DNA of 64,000 nucleotides from Hyphodiscus hymeniophilus (taxonomy: Eukaryota > Ascomycota > Leotiomycetes > Helotiales > Hyphodiscaceae), in NCBI GenBank assembly GCA_016508695.1, contig VNKQ01000007.1, positions 124,001 to 188,000 of the forward strand. The letters are read 5' to 3'. Shown here piece after piece: positions 43,701-54,439 of the stretch; position 1 is the first letter of the stretch, and every line of letters starts with the position of its first letter. The position numbers were made by a program, and so were the translations under genes. Under the pieces are notes generated by a model, which was given only the letters and a program-made list of their open reading frames with translations, had not been told where the DNA came from and did not search any database.

Positions 43701-44502
43701 ACAAAGTGGGTATATGGTTGAGATAATTGTCTCTACAAAAGCTTGAAGTTCTACCGGGGAGCTTTTTGGAGGCAAGAAGAACAAAGACGTTTTAGAATCA
43801 AGACCTGTTGCTTTCCGAATGTTTGCAAGTCGGTCTTCAACTTCCGGAGACTGAACGATAGATTCTTCACTCAACAGCCCTACTACCAAGCGAGTTTTGT
43901 AGCCGGATTGACCTAGTATACTCTTAGTATTGTTTATATCTGACTTCAACTGGTTGTCACGTAGTGTTGACACTGTCGGATCCGAAGTGAATTTGTAAAA
44001 GGACAGGTAGGCACTTGGGACGAGCTCTTGGTGCTTCTCGACCCATTTTGAATCAACCAAACCATCAGGGAACACTGTTGACCCAGGCGTGAGGGGTGAT
44101 AAGGGAGAATGAAGGACTGTTCGTGTTGCTGGACTGCTCCCTTGCGAGTTTGGAAGTCTCTGAGCAGAGGATATGGCGCTTCGAGGTGGTAGTACATAGT
44201 CCTACTTGAGTGTCAGTAATTACTAGGAAGGCTTTCGACCGATTTACCCTTCCGACCGTCTTCACTCTAAATTTGTTCCTTCCAGTATATTCCCGCGAGT
44301 TCCAGGCAAGGCCTCTAGCATCACCATCTCTGAAATGTCTCAGCAGAGCCTCAGAGTCCGCGGAATCGACAATCGGAACGTCAGAAGTAATGTGAGTACC
44401 AACGTCGTTTAGAGTGGACTCATCCGGTGGAACAAAGCCCAGTCCAGAGACTACTAGCAGAGGTATATTATGAGCCACATAGGCCGGCGCATAACCATCC
44501 AT
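40752..44502 (-). CDS. TRAPP complex subunit TRAPPC11 (foie gras/gryzun)
   Basis: Three exons (44502-44248, 44201-42635, 42583-40752) give 1,217 aa. TRAPPC11 is a large subunit of the TRAPP vesicle-tethering complex at the ER-Golgi. The N-terminus reads MDGYAPAYVAHNIPLLVVSG, typical of fungal members. The foie-gras domain covers about residues 300-620, with RYDFKLGVLAEFRQEMDAAI and PGYWYRLAAQHLMARR, the helical repeat signature. The C-terminal half is beta-rich with gryzun-type Ig-like modules (EEVKLQLEVVNGEDADSITD, VSYSGTVPSMLHFDVTIENPS). Both introns (46 and 51 nt) are needed to link the three long frames. No membrane segment. Gene calling on single frames would split it into two proteins at about 42,600. 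Confidence 0.9.
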
Positions 44503-45076
44503 TGCCCTGTGGTCCTAAAACCTCCATAAGCAGGTATGTATGGTTGGGGAATCGTAGGTTTCGTTTGCGCGCGATTTCGTGGATGACCAGGCAAGTATCT
44601 CGATATACAGGAAGGCTAGCTTTGTTTGATAGTTCTTCGTATTCTCAAGGCAGGACCAGGCAAAGGGCAAAGGTAAGTAATGTTGGGATGGCTGAGTTGT
44701 CCCGTCGCCAATTGCTCGCTCTGTTCGAGGTTCTGTAGACCCTTGTCACATCCGAGCCTTAGTGCACGATTGCCGCAGCCTTGTCGGAGCCCAGTTTTGG
44801 AGAGCACTGGTTCACTCGTCCTCATTCTCCTAACCTTGCGGAAAACCACACCAAGGCAGCACGACTCGACTCAAAAATCTCATATCGCATGCCGCCATCT
44901 GTAGAGATCACAAAAGCTATCGGGCAACCTAAAAATCACCGGTCTTCCAACCTTACCTGCGAACCCCTCACCGTCCAGTGTGGAGTCGCATCGTGGTCTC
45001 GTTCAGGGAAGGCAGAACACCACCCAGCAGAGTTTACAGAACTATTGAGATCTTACGTCTTGTTTATCCTGTTGAA
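44503..45076. promoter_or_regulatory. Divergent spacer between TRAPPC11 and RXT2
   Basis: 574 bp with both start codons at its edges, so it must hold both promoters. The plus-strand frame at 44427-44738 overlaps TRAPPC11 and has no motif. Nothing else seen. Confidence 0.5.
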
Positions 45077-46766
45077 ATGGCTTCTCAAGCTGCCATCTTC
45101 GCCGCGACCATTGCCGGCATGAAAAAGGCCGTCAAAAGAAAGGCCTATGGTAGGATCCACAGTACACCGAACTCCTGAGCCTTGCTAATCTTTGTATGCA
45201 CTGCAGATTCTGATTCCGATAGCTCGATCGAAAATTTGACCAATCGAGGAAACAAACTGAGGAAGAAGGCACGATATGTTCATGAGGGTCAATTGGCACC
45301 ACCGACCGGTCCTGTGGTCTACAGGAGGGTACGTCACACATGAGGGCCCACGATCACATTCAAGCATACACTGACACCCAGCAAGAAGATTGAGCATGCA
45401 GGTTTCTACCGAGATATCATAAGTCGAAACTCTCCGTTAGTGGACGAGGACGGGTATGAGGTTGATAGTGAAGACGACGACGAGAGAGCACAAGCTGCTA
45501 GTGCTGCTGCTGCGGAGTTCGACCCGTATGCAGATGTGAAGATCGAAAGTACGAATACCCCGGGTGATACGCAGAGCTCATACTGATGTGATTCTTGCAG
45601 ATCTCCTGGCGCCTCTGACAGCAGCTTCCGACCTGCCTGACCACCCGACCCTTGCCAAACCCTTTCTCTCCAAAACTCTTACAGAACTTACACGGCATGC
45701 TGGCGAAATGGTACAAAAGGAGAAAGCATCCCTCTGGAGGATGAAACATCTATTGACAAAGCTGAGTGGGGATCATACCTGGATACCCACTGAGAGCGTT
45801 GAAACCGAGACCGATTTCGGCCTTTTCGGCGATGAGAGAGATCATCAGCAGGGAAAGCAACCTCCAACCGTGGCTTCCAAGGACGATGGCGACCACCTAT
45901 CGACAGGAACGATGGTCTCGGAGAATGGTACCCAAATAGCCCCACTGCCTATCACGCAAGCCGAGGCACTGAGCGACATGGCATCAGATGCAGATAAAGT
46001 CGGAGCTACAGATCGCGATATCAATATGCTGTCGGCAACGGAAGAAGCTACAATCCTCGAAATAAACGTAACCAGTGAGCCATCAGCCCCGGAGAAAGCT
46101 GACGAGACCCGACAAGCCGACGTTGCGGAGCAGTCAACAGAGAATCCTTTAGGGGAAGGACAAGAAGCACCTGTTGACAGTGGAATGGATTTAGATCTTG
46201 CGGTGAAACTCGGAGAGAATGCCGAAATCCAAATCGAAGCTCTAGTGGCTAATGAGGGGGATTTTGTAGCTGGCGAAGGCGACCCAGAGGACCTCCCAAT
46301 CCCAACTCGTATGAGAACACGAGCCCAGGCACAGGCGGCGTCGGACAACGCCCCAACTAGAACGAGGTCTGCGACTCCGGATTCAAGCATGGAATCCTTC
46401 ATACATCCGTACTTTCTAGCTCCGCTTAAATCCCATCCGGATCGAGATCTCGGTCTGCCCCAACATGAGGCCGAAGAGACTAGGAAGTACCTACAATTAT
46501 TTATACAAAAGCAGGAGGAAGTATGTCGTGGCGCTCAGAAGGTGTACGAAGGCTTACTAAGGGCCGACCGGTACCGTCATCTGGTTATGAAATGGGCCAA
46601 GGCCGAAGCTCATGTCGGGGTGAACCGTGATATGTCTGATGGTGAAGATTGGTATGATAAAGAGGAGTGGGGTCTGGACGAGGACCTTAAGAAAGGCCAG
46701 GACGAGGAAGAGGAAGATGCTACAACGACAGCGAAAAAGACGAGAAACACTAGACGTGCTAATTAA
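45077..46766 (+). CDS. RXT2: RXT2, Rpd3L histone deacetylase complex subunit
   Basis: Four exons (45077-45149, 45207-45328, 45386-45548, 45601-46766) give 507 aa. The first 160 residues match the RXT2-like N-terminal domain: AIFAATIAGMKKAVKRKAYD, NRGNKLRKKARYVHEGQLA, PPTGPVVYRRKIEHAGF, SRNSPLVDEDGYEVDSEDDD, and LLAPLTAASDLPDHPTLAKP. RXT2 is a nuclear subunit of the large Rpd3 deacetylase complex that represses transcription. The remainder is acidic and poorly conserved, with a second ordered stretch near the end (RKYLQLFIQKQEEVCRGAQK, ADRYRHLVMKWAKAEAHV) and a highly acidic tail. The second intron ends at CAAG, not the earlier CAG, because only that choice keeps frame. An antisense frame of 185 codons over the acidic part is a shadow. 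Confidence 0.92.
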
Positions 46767-47175
46767 TTGTCAAGCTGGTGGTAGTAGTGGATCCCGAGGT
46801 TCGGATCGAAAGGCGCATTGGGGTCGGTTTCATAACTTGGTGAACGAGCGAAATATCCTGGGCAATGGGGCGCACTGGAGGGCATTTGTATTTACTGAAC
46901 ATATAATCTTTGATCAAGTTGCAGTAAAATGTGGGCATCCTCGCATCAATAATCCGATTACCAGAAGATCTCTGCAGCTACCTACCCCTCAAAATCAGCA
47001 GCAAGTTTCGAGAGTTAACCGACGTCATGTTGCTTCTGATTCGCTGAGCCGAGCACATGTATCTAAGGTACCTGTGTATTTACTTCAACAGCAGTGCTGT
47101 CATTAAATTACCCATATCTCAACTTATAGGGTCTCCAGCAACCTTTGCTAAAATCTCAACATAAGAGCCAACATC
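46767..47175. other. Intergenic
   Basis: 409 bp between RXT2 and OPI3 on the same strand. No feature beyond the presumed OPI3 promoter. Confidence 0.5.
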
Positions 47176-47977
47176 ATGACGAGCTTCTTCGGACAAAACA
47201 AAGGTCTCGTAGACTTTGACCAGAAAAGTCTAGCAAGTATGCCTACCTAGCCCACCCTATAGAATAGCTACTCATCCGTAGTCCAGTCTCTGCGGCATCA
47301 ATTGCGTTCAATCCAATCTTCTGGAAGTAATAACGTGTCTCCCCTAGATGGATTGCACGATGGCTAACTCGTCGTCTGCAGCACTATCGCCCGTCAAGGT
47401 AGCTTTCCACTCTCGAATCAATCCTCAGTTTCTCTAACGGGCCCAAGAATACCACAACAAGATCCTCACCAAACTCGCGGGCGGCAACTCACGCTACGCC
47501 TGCTACGGCCTCGCAGTTGTGATCTTCTCTCTAGGTATATTCCGTGATTTCCTCTACGAGCGAGCTCTACGCGCCCAGCCCTCGCACCCACTCCTCGAAA
47601 GCGCCATCAGCAACTACATCGCGTATGGTCTGATCGCGGCAGGCAATGTCCTCGTGATATCATCGATGTGGGCATTAGGCGTCACTGGCACATACTTGGG
47701 TGATTACTTTGGGATTCTGATGGATGAAATTGTGACTGGATTTCCGTTCAATATCACAGCTAGTCCTATGTATTATGGAAGCACGATGAGCTTTCTCGGA
47801 ACGGCTATCCTGTTTGGGAAACCGGCAGGAATTTTACTGACGGTGGAGGTGTTGGCCGTTTATTTGATTGCGTTGAGGTTTGAGGATCCATTCACGGCGG
47901 AGATCTATGCGAAGAGGGAGAGGGAGCAGAAAGCTGGTAAGAAGGGTGCGAAGAAGGGCTCGAAGAAAGAGTTGTGA
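47176..47977 (+). CDS. OPI3: Phosphatidyl-N-methylethanolamine N-methyltransferase
   Basis: Four exons (47176-47236, 47287-47326, 47382-47398, 47448-47977) give 215 aa. OPI3 makes the last two methylations that turn phosphatidylethanolamine into phosphatidylcholine, using S-adenosylmethionine in the ER membrane. Joined N-terminus: VDFDQKSLAISAASIAFNPI then FWNTIARQEYHNKILTKLAG. This matches the yeast protein's FNPIFWNIVARMEYH, and it is made only if the 17-nt exon 3 is included. Three or four helices follow. The SAM-binding motifs are GVTGTYLGDYFGILM, VTGFPFNITASPMYYGS and the C-terminal EDPFTAEIYAKRE. The tail is Lys-rich, ending KKGSKKEL, a possible variant of an ER retrieval or retention signal. 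Convergent with the amidase gene. Confidence 0.95.
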
Positions 47978-48445
47978 GTGTGAAAGGGGGTGGCGGTAGC
48001 AGTGTGTGAAGAAATCATGTGAGGTGTACCGTAGACGAAAGTGGTGGAATTGGGTCGATATATGGAGCATTGCATAAAAGAAAGGGATACCAAATGGGGT
48101 TCAACAATGAACAGGCGTTGCTTAGCTATCAACTACTTTGCATGGTGGGCGTTAGGAAGTCAAAATACAGTACGTAGAGAATGTCAATAATCATAACCAG
48201 TTGGCATAACACGCTTCCACCATACCTATCGCATTCTATGGCATTGTGCAGGGTCACATTCGCATAGATGTAAGAGAGAAGAATTCCTGAGCGTTTCCGT
48301 ATCGACCTTGGAGATGTCCTTGGAAATCTCAATAATACTGAGCAAAAGGTGGCTCAAGGAGTTGGACGCTTCATGTTATTAGAGCGGTCTGGATTTTCTA
48401 TTTGATATATTTTTGCCAACTCCCAGTTTGGTCCTCCACATGCTA
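47978..48445. other. Convergent spacer
   Basis: 468 bp between the stops of OPI3 and the nitrilase-family gene. It contains no supported gene; both 3' UTRs must end here. Confidence 0.5.
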
Positions 48446-49457
48446 TCATATCTCTGGGTATACATCACTTTTCGTCATTAGCAGATTCCATCATCATGTC
48501 CGAATTAGTACTTACGTCCTCCTAAGTAATGGCATCTCTCGTTGGACCTTCTCCTGATACTCCAGATCAATGTCTACCACGGCTATATCTGGCTCCGTTC
48601 CCTCTTCAGCCATGTCCACCAGAACTTTCCCCCAAGGATCAACTACCATCGAATGTCCATAGCTAGTTCTCTTCTCATTGTGAGAGCCAACTTGTGCCGC
48701 AGCAATGACATATGTCTGCGTCTCGATAGCCCTCGATCTGAGAAGTGTTTCCCAGTGAGCTTTCCCCGTCGGCACTGTAAAGGCAGACGGGTATGTGATA
48801 ATCTGAGCGTTCTGACGCTTCAGAGCCAGGCCAATCTCGGGGAACCGTAGCTATCTTCCATCAGCACCCCAGTTGAGATGTAATTGGATCAAGACACGAC
48901 TCACGTCAAAACAAATAGTCAACCCGACTCGTCCAACCACTGTTTCAATAGGCGGCACAATCTTCTTCCCGCCCTCAACACTATTGCTCTCCTTCAAGGC
49001 TCCATAGTCAAATAAATGCAGCTTATCGTAGAAAGCCTCGATCTCCCCGTTCTCATTGATCCAACAGCTCCGATTGGCCATCTTGCCTCCATCGGCTGCA
49101 GGGACATGAATCCCTACATTGATGGCCAGAGAAGACTCCTTTGCTGCTTTTTGAAGACCCAGGACGAAAGGACTTGTGTCCATGGGCCGAGCTAGGGATA
49201 TTGATTGGGCAGGGCTCGATGCTATGTAGTCTGTTGCCTCTGGGAGGAACAGTGCCTGGATTTTGTGAGATGGTATGAGACAGGCACTGGGCCAGCAGAC
49301 GTACTTTGGCCCCTGCTTCAACTGCCTTCTTGACTAGAGTTTGACACAGGGCTAGATTGTGGCTCATTGATGCTGTTGAGCATAGTTGTCCAACCGCCTA
49401 CGTTTGATTGAGTACTAGAAGAGGGATGGCCAGGTGTAAACTTACTGCAAGTGTCAT
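48446..49457 (-). CDS. Carbon-nitrogen hydrolase (nitrilase superfamily amidase)
   Basis: Five exons (49457-49446, 49397-49305, 49255-48905, 48850-48516, 48467-48446) give 270 aa. The catalytic triad of the family is visible: Glu in ALFLPEATDYI, Lys in AFYDKLHLFDYG, and Cys in LTICFDLRFPEIG. The last motif is formed across the third intron. The pattern best fits the Nit1 branch, which in yeast and mammals removes the side-reaction product deaminated glutathione; the omega-amidase branch is the alternative. The first exon codes only for MTLA and the last is 22 nt, giving the ending TDVYPEI. Both small exons have normal splice sites. Cytosolic; no targeting signal clear. Shares a 495-bp divergent promoter region with HEM25. 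Confidence 0.9.
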
Positions 49458-49952
49458 GGCTATAGGATTGGCAGAACTGACTTGACTTGAGATGTAAAGA
49501 AAGGATTCGATTGCGTTAGATGACTTCTCCGAGTGTCTACAGACCGAATATTTAATATTGGTTCATGGTTTTAGGACTGAAGAGAGATGAAGAGTAGACG
49601 CTGTCCGATCAACTTCCAGAGCTCGCCACTGTACCAAATAAACGAATCCTACCATTGACCAAAAGCATCAAAATGCGGTCTTACCGTGGATTCAACCATA
49701 AATTATCACCTTGAAGAAAAATCAAGACAGAATAAGATTCAAGAGCAATCTCGCGAGGTGTAGGAATGATGCCGCTGAATCCCGCATACAAATGACGTCT
49801 CGAGACCGAGCCTTCCACGACAAATTTATTTGAGCTCTTCCAGACAACACTACGATCCAAGTCAACGTGCTACCACCAAAACTAGGTATGCCTTCAAATT
49901 AGACAAGCTTCTCCAGTTTTGTACCGTCATGCTACATTAAAAGGAGTTCATA
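49458..49952. promoter_or_regulatory. Divergent promoter region, amidase gene and HEM25
   Basis: 495 bp between two start codons facing away from each other. No repeat or RNA seen. Confidence 0.5.
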
Positions 49953-50957
49953 ATGTCAAATGGCGGCCAAGCCGGGAAATCGTCTTCGTGTAAGTTGCCC
50001 TTCTATCAACACAACAAAGACTAAGCCTTCACAGCATTCCATTTCATAGCTGGTCTAGGATCAGGCGTTCTCTCCGCAGTTCTCCTGCAACCCGCAGATC
50101 TACTCAAAACCCGAGTCCAACAATCCGGCCAAGCCACGTTGCTGGCGACTATCCGCGAGATATCCAAGTCGAACTCCATCACTGCTTTCTGGCGCGGCAC
50201 ACTCCCCTCAGCTCTACGGACGGGGTTCGGGTCTGCGATCTACTTCACAAGCCTGAACGCGCTGCGGCAACATGTTGCGCAGTCGAATTTGTTGCGTACG
50301 ATTGGCGTTGTGGAGAAGGGGAGAGCACCAAGCTCGTCCTCTCTACCGAAGCTGTCGAATCTCGCGAACCTGACGACGGGGGCGATCGCCAGGAGTTCCG
50401 CGGGGTTTATCCTGATGCCTATAACCGTCATCAAGGTCAGGTATGAATCGAGTCTTTATGCGTACACGTCCATTGTCGGTGCCGGCAAGGACATTCTGAG
50501 GAGCGAGGGTCTCCGGGGATTCTTCTCTGGATTTGGGGCAACAGCCATAAGAGATGCGCCGTACGCGGGGCTTTACGTCTTGTTCTACGAGCAGCTCAAG
50601 AGGAGGCTGAGCATGCTATCGCAAAAGGTCCCGGTCCCAGGGGAAAGCATGAAAGGATCTACATCAGCGTCCATCAACTTCGGCTCGGGAGTCCTGGCAG
50701 CTGGACTCGCGACGGCTATTACGAATCCGTTCGATGCGATCAAGACGAGGATACAGCTACGGCCGAAAGAATACCCTAATATGATATATGCGGCGAAAAA
50801 GATGGTCGGGGCTGATGGTGTGAAGTCACTGTTTGACGGTCTAGCGATTAGGATGAGTCGCAAGGCTCTCAGTTCAGCCTTGGCCTGGACCGTGTATGAA
50901 GAGCTTATTAGAAGGGGAGAGCGGACTTGGGAACAGCCGCATAAGAGCGTGCTCTGA
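49953..50957 (+). CDS. HEM25: Mitochondrial glycine carrier Hem25/SLC25A38
   Basis: Two exons (49953-49989, 50035-50957) give 319 aa. This inner-membrane carrier brings glycine into mitochondria for the first step of heme synthesis. Three repeats each carry the mitochondrial carrier signature: QPADLLKTRVQQ (about residue 38), MPITVIKVRYE (about 153), and NPFDAIKTRIQL (about 250). The opening FHFIAGLGSGVLSAVLLQPA and the stretch GFGSAIYFTSLN are typical of the SLC25A38 group and different from other SLC25 members. Six helices. The intron follows residue 12 and joins in frame (SSSFHFIAG), so the open frame beginning at 50139 would miss the first repeat. Confidence 0.92.
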
Positions 50958-51176
50958 AACATCACTTTGGATACGGAAATCAAAATACCACTCAACAAAT
51001 GTAAGAAATCACAATCCACGAAAATCAAAATATCATCATCATCAATTTATTCGTAATTTCTGGCGAATGGAGTGGGTATTGCACAATCATCAGAACTGAA
51101 AGCAACTGAAAAGCAGACCTCCACAACTCCTCATTTCGAACTTCCCATGTTCAATCGTCATTCCCTTGAAGCCTCA

Positions 51177-52307
51177 TCAACGCTTTCCACCAGCCAAGAA
51201 AGTCAGCAGTGGAGATGGAGATGGCTTTCTCTTGTGTTCCTTCTTCCTCACAAACTCGAATTCGACATCGCCATGTTTCTTCTTCCCCTCGATGGCGACC
51301 AGAACTGGTTGTCTCCGTTCCCTGATCTCGCGAGTGTGGTTCCACAAGAAGTCTTGCTCGTATTCCGGGACCCATCGGCGGATGAGGACATAGTTAGGAT
51401 CCTGTAATTGGTTAGCTGCTGTGTGTGAAGGGCAGGTTCTCGCACTTACCACGTCGAACTCATAGTCGATTCGGTAGGCGTTCAGAGTCTCGATAGAGAG
51501 ATGTTTTCGGGACATCCTTGTGAACGTGGGACGGTTCGGGTCGATGGCCTTCTCCTTCTTGGTCACGACGGCGATAGCTCTACTATCATACCCAGCCTTC
51601 CGCAGGTCATCCTCAAGTCGGTGCTGGTATTCCTTCTCCTGTTCCTCCTTCTCCCTCTTCTCCTTCTCCTGCTTCCTCTTGAATCTCTCAATCGCTTCCT
51701 CCTCTTCCTTCTTCTCCCTCTCCTTCCTCTTAGCCTCATCCCTCTTCCACTTCTCCACCGCCTCCTCAGCCTCCTTCTTCGACCGACGCTTCTCTTCCTC
51801 CTCCTCCCTCTCCTTCCGCAGCTTCTCAAGCTCCAACTCCTTCTTCAACCGCTTGGCCTCCTCCTCCCTCTCCGCCTTCAGCTTGAACTTCTCCAGCTCA
51901 TGGCGCGTCTTCTCCAACTCGTACTCGTCCCTCGACGAATGTCTCGAGCTCGACGCAAAGGACGGAGCGCGGGACCTCGACCTCGACCTCGCGCGCGGTC
52001 TCGGCGCAAGCTGCAGATACGGGCCCCGATCGTCGACGACCTCGTCGTCGTACCGCTCCTCGTTGTAGATTTTGTTGATAATCACCGGCTGCTGGGGAGG
52101 CGGTGGAGGGCTCTGTCGGTGCCCGTGTGAGCGGGAGCGGTGGAGCCCCACGTTGCTGTATTGTGGCTCAAGGTAGCTGCTCCCGTGCTGGTAGTAGATC
52201 GGTCGTGCTGGACGTCGATGCTCGGAGTAGACGACCGGCTGAGGAGATGCGCGACCGCGGTGGATGCGGATGTCGAGCTCCTCGTCGTCGCTGTAGTAGC
52301 TGCTCAT
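51177..52307 (-). CDS. Coiled-coil protein with C-terminal DUF8035-like domain
   Basis: Two exons (52307-51450, 51401-51177) give 360 aa. The N-terminal 120 residues are disordered, Pro/Arg/Ser-rich (RPRARSRSRSRAPSF). Residues 125-240 form a single highly charged coiled coil of Glu, Lys and Arg, with near-perfect EEEE/KRKEREK runs. The C-terminal domain, TFTRMSRKHLSIETLNAYRI through the splice join EFDVDPNYVLIRRW to TREIRERRQPVLVAIEGKKK, resembles what I know as DUF8035. No enzymatic motif. The 48-nt intron is a multiple of three with no stop, so a retained form would still be translated. Met at 52352 is in frame and would add 15 residues. I chose MSSYYSDDEELD at 52307, a common start in relatives. 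Confidence 0.78.
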   Translation of the reverse strand: MSSYYSDDEELDIRIHRGRASPQPVVYSEHRRPARPIYYQHGSSYLEPQYSNVGLHRSRSHGHRQSPPPPPQQPVIINKIYNEERYDDEVVDDRGPYLQLAPRPRARSRSRSRAPSFASSSRHSSRDEYELEKTRHELEKFKLKAEREEEAKRLKKELELEKLRKEREEEEEKRRSKKEAEEAVEKWKRDEAKRKEREKKEEEEAIERFKRKQEKEKREKEEQEKEYQHRLEDDLRKAGYDSRAIAVVTKKEKAIDPNRPTFTRMSRKHLSIETLNAYRIDYEFDVVSARTCPSHTAANQLQDPNYVLIRRWVPEYEQDFLWNHTREIRERRQPVLVAIEGKKKHGDVEFEFVRKKEHKRKPSPSPLLTFLAGGKR

Positions 52308-53817
52308 CTTGACGAGGCTGGAATTTTCGCCCGGTGGGAGAGGACGATCCAATTATTCGGGCTGGGATGGTGAAAGGCTCGGTTCCCCGCTTTGAAGATA
52401 GGCGATAAGGTTGAGGGGTGTTCCCGATTTATTCGATCTGAATATGCGATGTGAATATTCGACGATACAAAAGCGTCGCACAATGTTGATGCGATGAAAA
52501 ACTAAATTCAGAGATGGAAAAGACGCACAGTTATAGTAAGTCTCGACTCGGAGCGGCAAAAGCCAGACGTCTGAAACAGGCGCGGAAGCAGAAACGGAAA
52601 CAGGTGAATTCAAAGGTCGAAGTCAGCAGGCCGCGAGCTGGGAGGGCTGATATTTAAAGAAAAGGGCGGTGGAGGGGTCATGGCCCCAAGAGAGATTGGA
52701 CACAGACGGAAAAGCGACCAGTTCCATCCATACAGGAGCGTCTATTTCCATCATGCGTTGCCGCCATATCGGCGTTTCCCATGGAGGGGATACCCTATGT
52801 ATTATCCAGCCCTAAAAGCTGCAGCCCATTTTCCACCAGCCTCTCCTCTGCTCTCCTCTCCTTTTGGTGGAGCATGAGGGGGTATTACCTACTGCACCTA
52901 CTGCATGTACTACCTATGCATGGGCAGGCTGCTTTTTACGGGTCCGTCGTAAAGCAATCCTGTAAGCAGCCCTACAGCGCTGGATCGCGCAGGGACTTAA
53001 ATAGGCTTACCTTACCTTATCCCATGAACAAATCGCGGGGCATGTGCTGTCTCTCTAGTACTCTCTTGTCTACGTATGCCCTTTTTCTTTTACGTGATGT
53101 CCTTCCCACGTTGATTATCCCGCAACTGCTGCGCAAAAGGACGAGAAAGACGAGACGGGAAAGGCTTGAGAGAATTGGTATGGAACCAACACAACACCCC
53201 CCTCGCGATACGCCGCTCTGGGTGCCGGCCCGCATGGGGCTGGAAATACCCAAGCTCCAGACTTGTCGCTGCTTTCAAGCTTCCGATTTCAAAACCTCCC
53301 AAGCCGCGTAATCCCGGGGTATGTTCGGATCGTGTGGTTGCTTGTCCTTCAGCTGGGCTGCGGGTCGGACTTGGGTTGGTGTTGGGTTTTGGGTTTTGGG
53401 TTCTGGGTTTGGGTCTTGCAGTCTTGGCCCCAACGACAGAGAGAGACGCCGTTTTTCATGCAGGAGAGTCCGAGAGAATTCTGTTACTATATTGATTGTG
53501 GCGGTATTACACCCCTTGATACGATATGGAGTACTGTTCTTGGTATTTGTAATTTGTAAATTTGCTTGCGTTGGATGCTGATCGTGCCCTTGTCTGGTGT
53601 CTGGACGTTTGGCCCCCAACCACGCACGAACTTTGATGCTATGCTATGACAGCATGCGAAGCTTGTAATTAACGTAAACCTCCTGATCCTTCTAGATTCG
53701 GATATATCGTCCTTCATGCAGTGCTCAAGAGTGGGTTGTCCATCCTCCGGTATTCCAACCCTCGTGCATCTCATTTCCCGCCAATGCGGCACAGTTCCAG
53801 CCCCCTCCGTGAGTCCA
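52308..53817. other. Long spacer with G-rich and short-repeat tracts
   Basis: About 1.5 kb between the DUF8035-like gene start and the prefoldin 1 stop. It holds a short tandem (CTACTGCAC/CTACTGCAT near 52892), a TTACCTTACCTT word near 53008, and a run of GGG tracts at 53373-53413. Open frames on both strands show no motif, so I call no gene. Confidence 0.5.
53373..53413 (+). repeat. G-tract cluster, candidate G-quadruplex
   Basis: Five GGG runs occur within 41 bases, separated by 3-9 nt (mostly TTTT, TTCT, TTT spacers). The last four fit the usual G3+N1-7 quadruplex pattern. Resembles a degenerate telomere-like array, but the unit is TTTTGGG-like, not TTAGGG. Confidence 0.6.
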
Positions 53818-54439
53818 TCATGCACGTCCTCCGCTGAAGATCTGATCGATGTGCTCGCGACTATTCCTGTGCGTCGTCTCCAGATACAGGAGTTTCTTCC
53901 CCAGGTTCTCGACGTCCGAATTTAGCTCCGAGGTCTCGGTCGTCAAGCGCTTGTCCACCTCCGCCATAGGGCTGAACACGAACCTGCCGACGGAGAATCA
54001 ATATTGAGGTCCTCGTCACGTGATCATCGGACATGAATGAATTGATTTTTTCTCTTGCACGGTGGAGATGAAGAGATCGCAATGCGTGACATCTTGGTGT
54101 GGGAGGTTGGAACTCACATCTTGCCTACGCCTTCGTAGACGGTTGTGTCCTTGGGCAGGGTAGAGACCTCGCTGGATGTGAGTTGGAGCATGCGTATCTC
54201 GCGCTGCTTGACAGCTATCTGGGATTTGACGACGTTGATCTGCTGTTGGGCCTGGACTGCTTGACTCTCGATCTCCTGGACGAGCTGGACGGCTGTTAGT
54301 ATGAAGTATAGCTGGTACTTGCGTCGCTGCTGGGGTAGGTTTAGGTAGGTAGAGGTGAAGGAGGTAATGATTTGAGAAGATATTGGTTCAAGGAAGCCGC
54401 AAGACTAACCTTCTGCAACGCTTCATTCGGGATAGACAT
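53818..54439 (-). CDS. PFD1: Prefoldin subunit 1 (beta-type)
   Basis: Three exons (54439-54410, 54284-54118, 53983-53818) give 120 aa, the usual size of the beta-class subunit. The joined N-terminus is MSIPNEALQKLVQEIESQAV, followed by the first helix ending KSQIAVKQREIRMLQLT. The beta hairpin reads VYEGVGKMFVFSPMAEV, with the second splice join inside GKMFVF, the subunit 1 signature. The second helix runs LTTETSELNSDVENLGKKLL to the end. Together with four beta-type and one other alpha-type subunit it would form the cytosolic prefoldin hexamer. Subunit 5 of the same complex is encoded at 30284-31022. The second acceptor is CCAG immediately after an earlier CAG; only the later one keeps the frame. 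Confidence 0.9.

Noticed and set aside
45845..46402. Antisense open frame of 185 codons across RXT2
   Set aside because: It mirrors the acidic, Ala/Glu-rich sense codons; its Ser-rich translation has no motif and no start context.
51501..52130. Plus-strand open frames of 182-209 codons, very Leu- or Ser-rich
   Set aside because: They are the complement of the Glu/Lys/Arg coiled coil of the DUF8035-like gene; repetitive codons keep other frames open.
53373..53413. True telomere repeat array
   Set aside because: Units are not TTAGGG and housekeeping genes continue on both sides.
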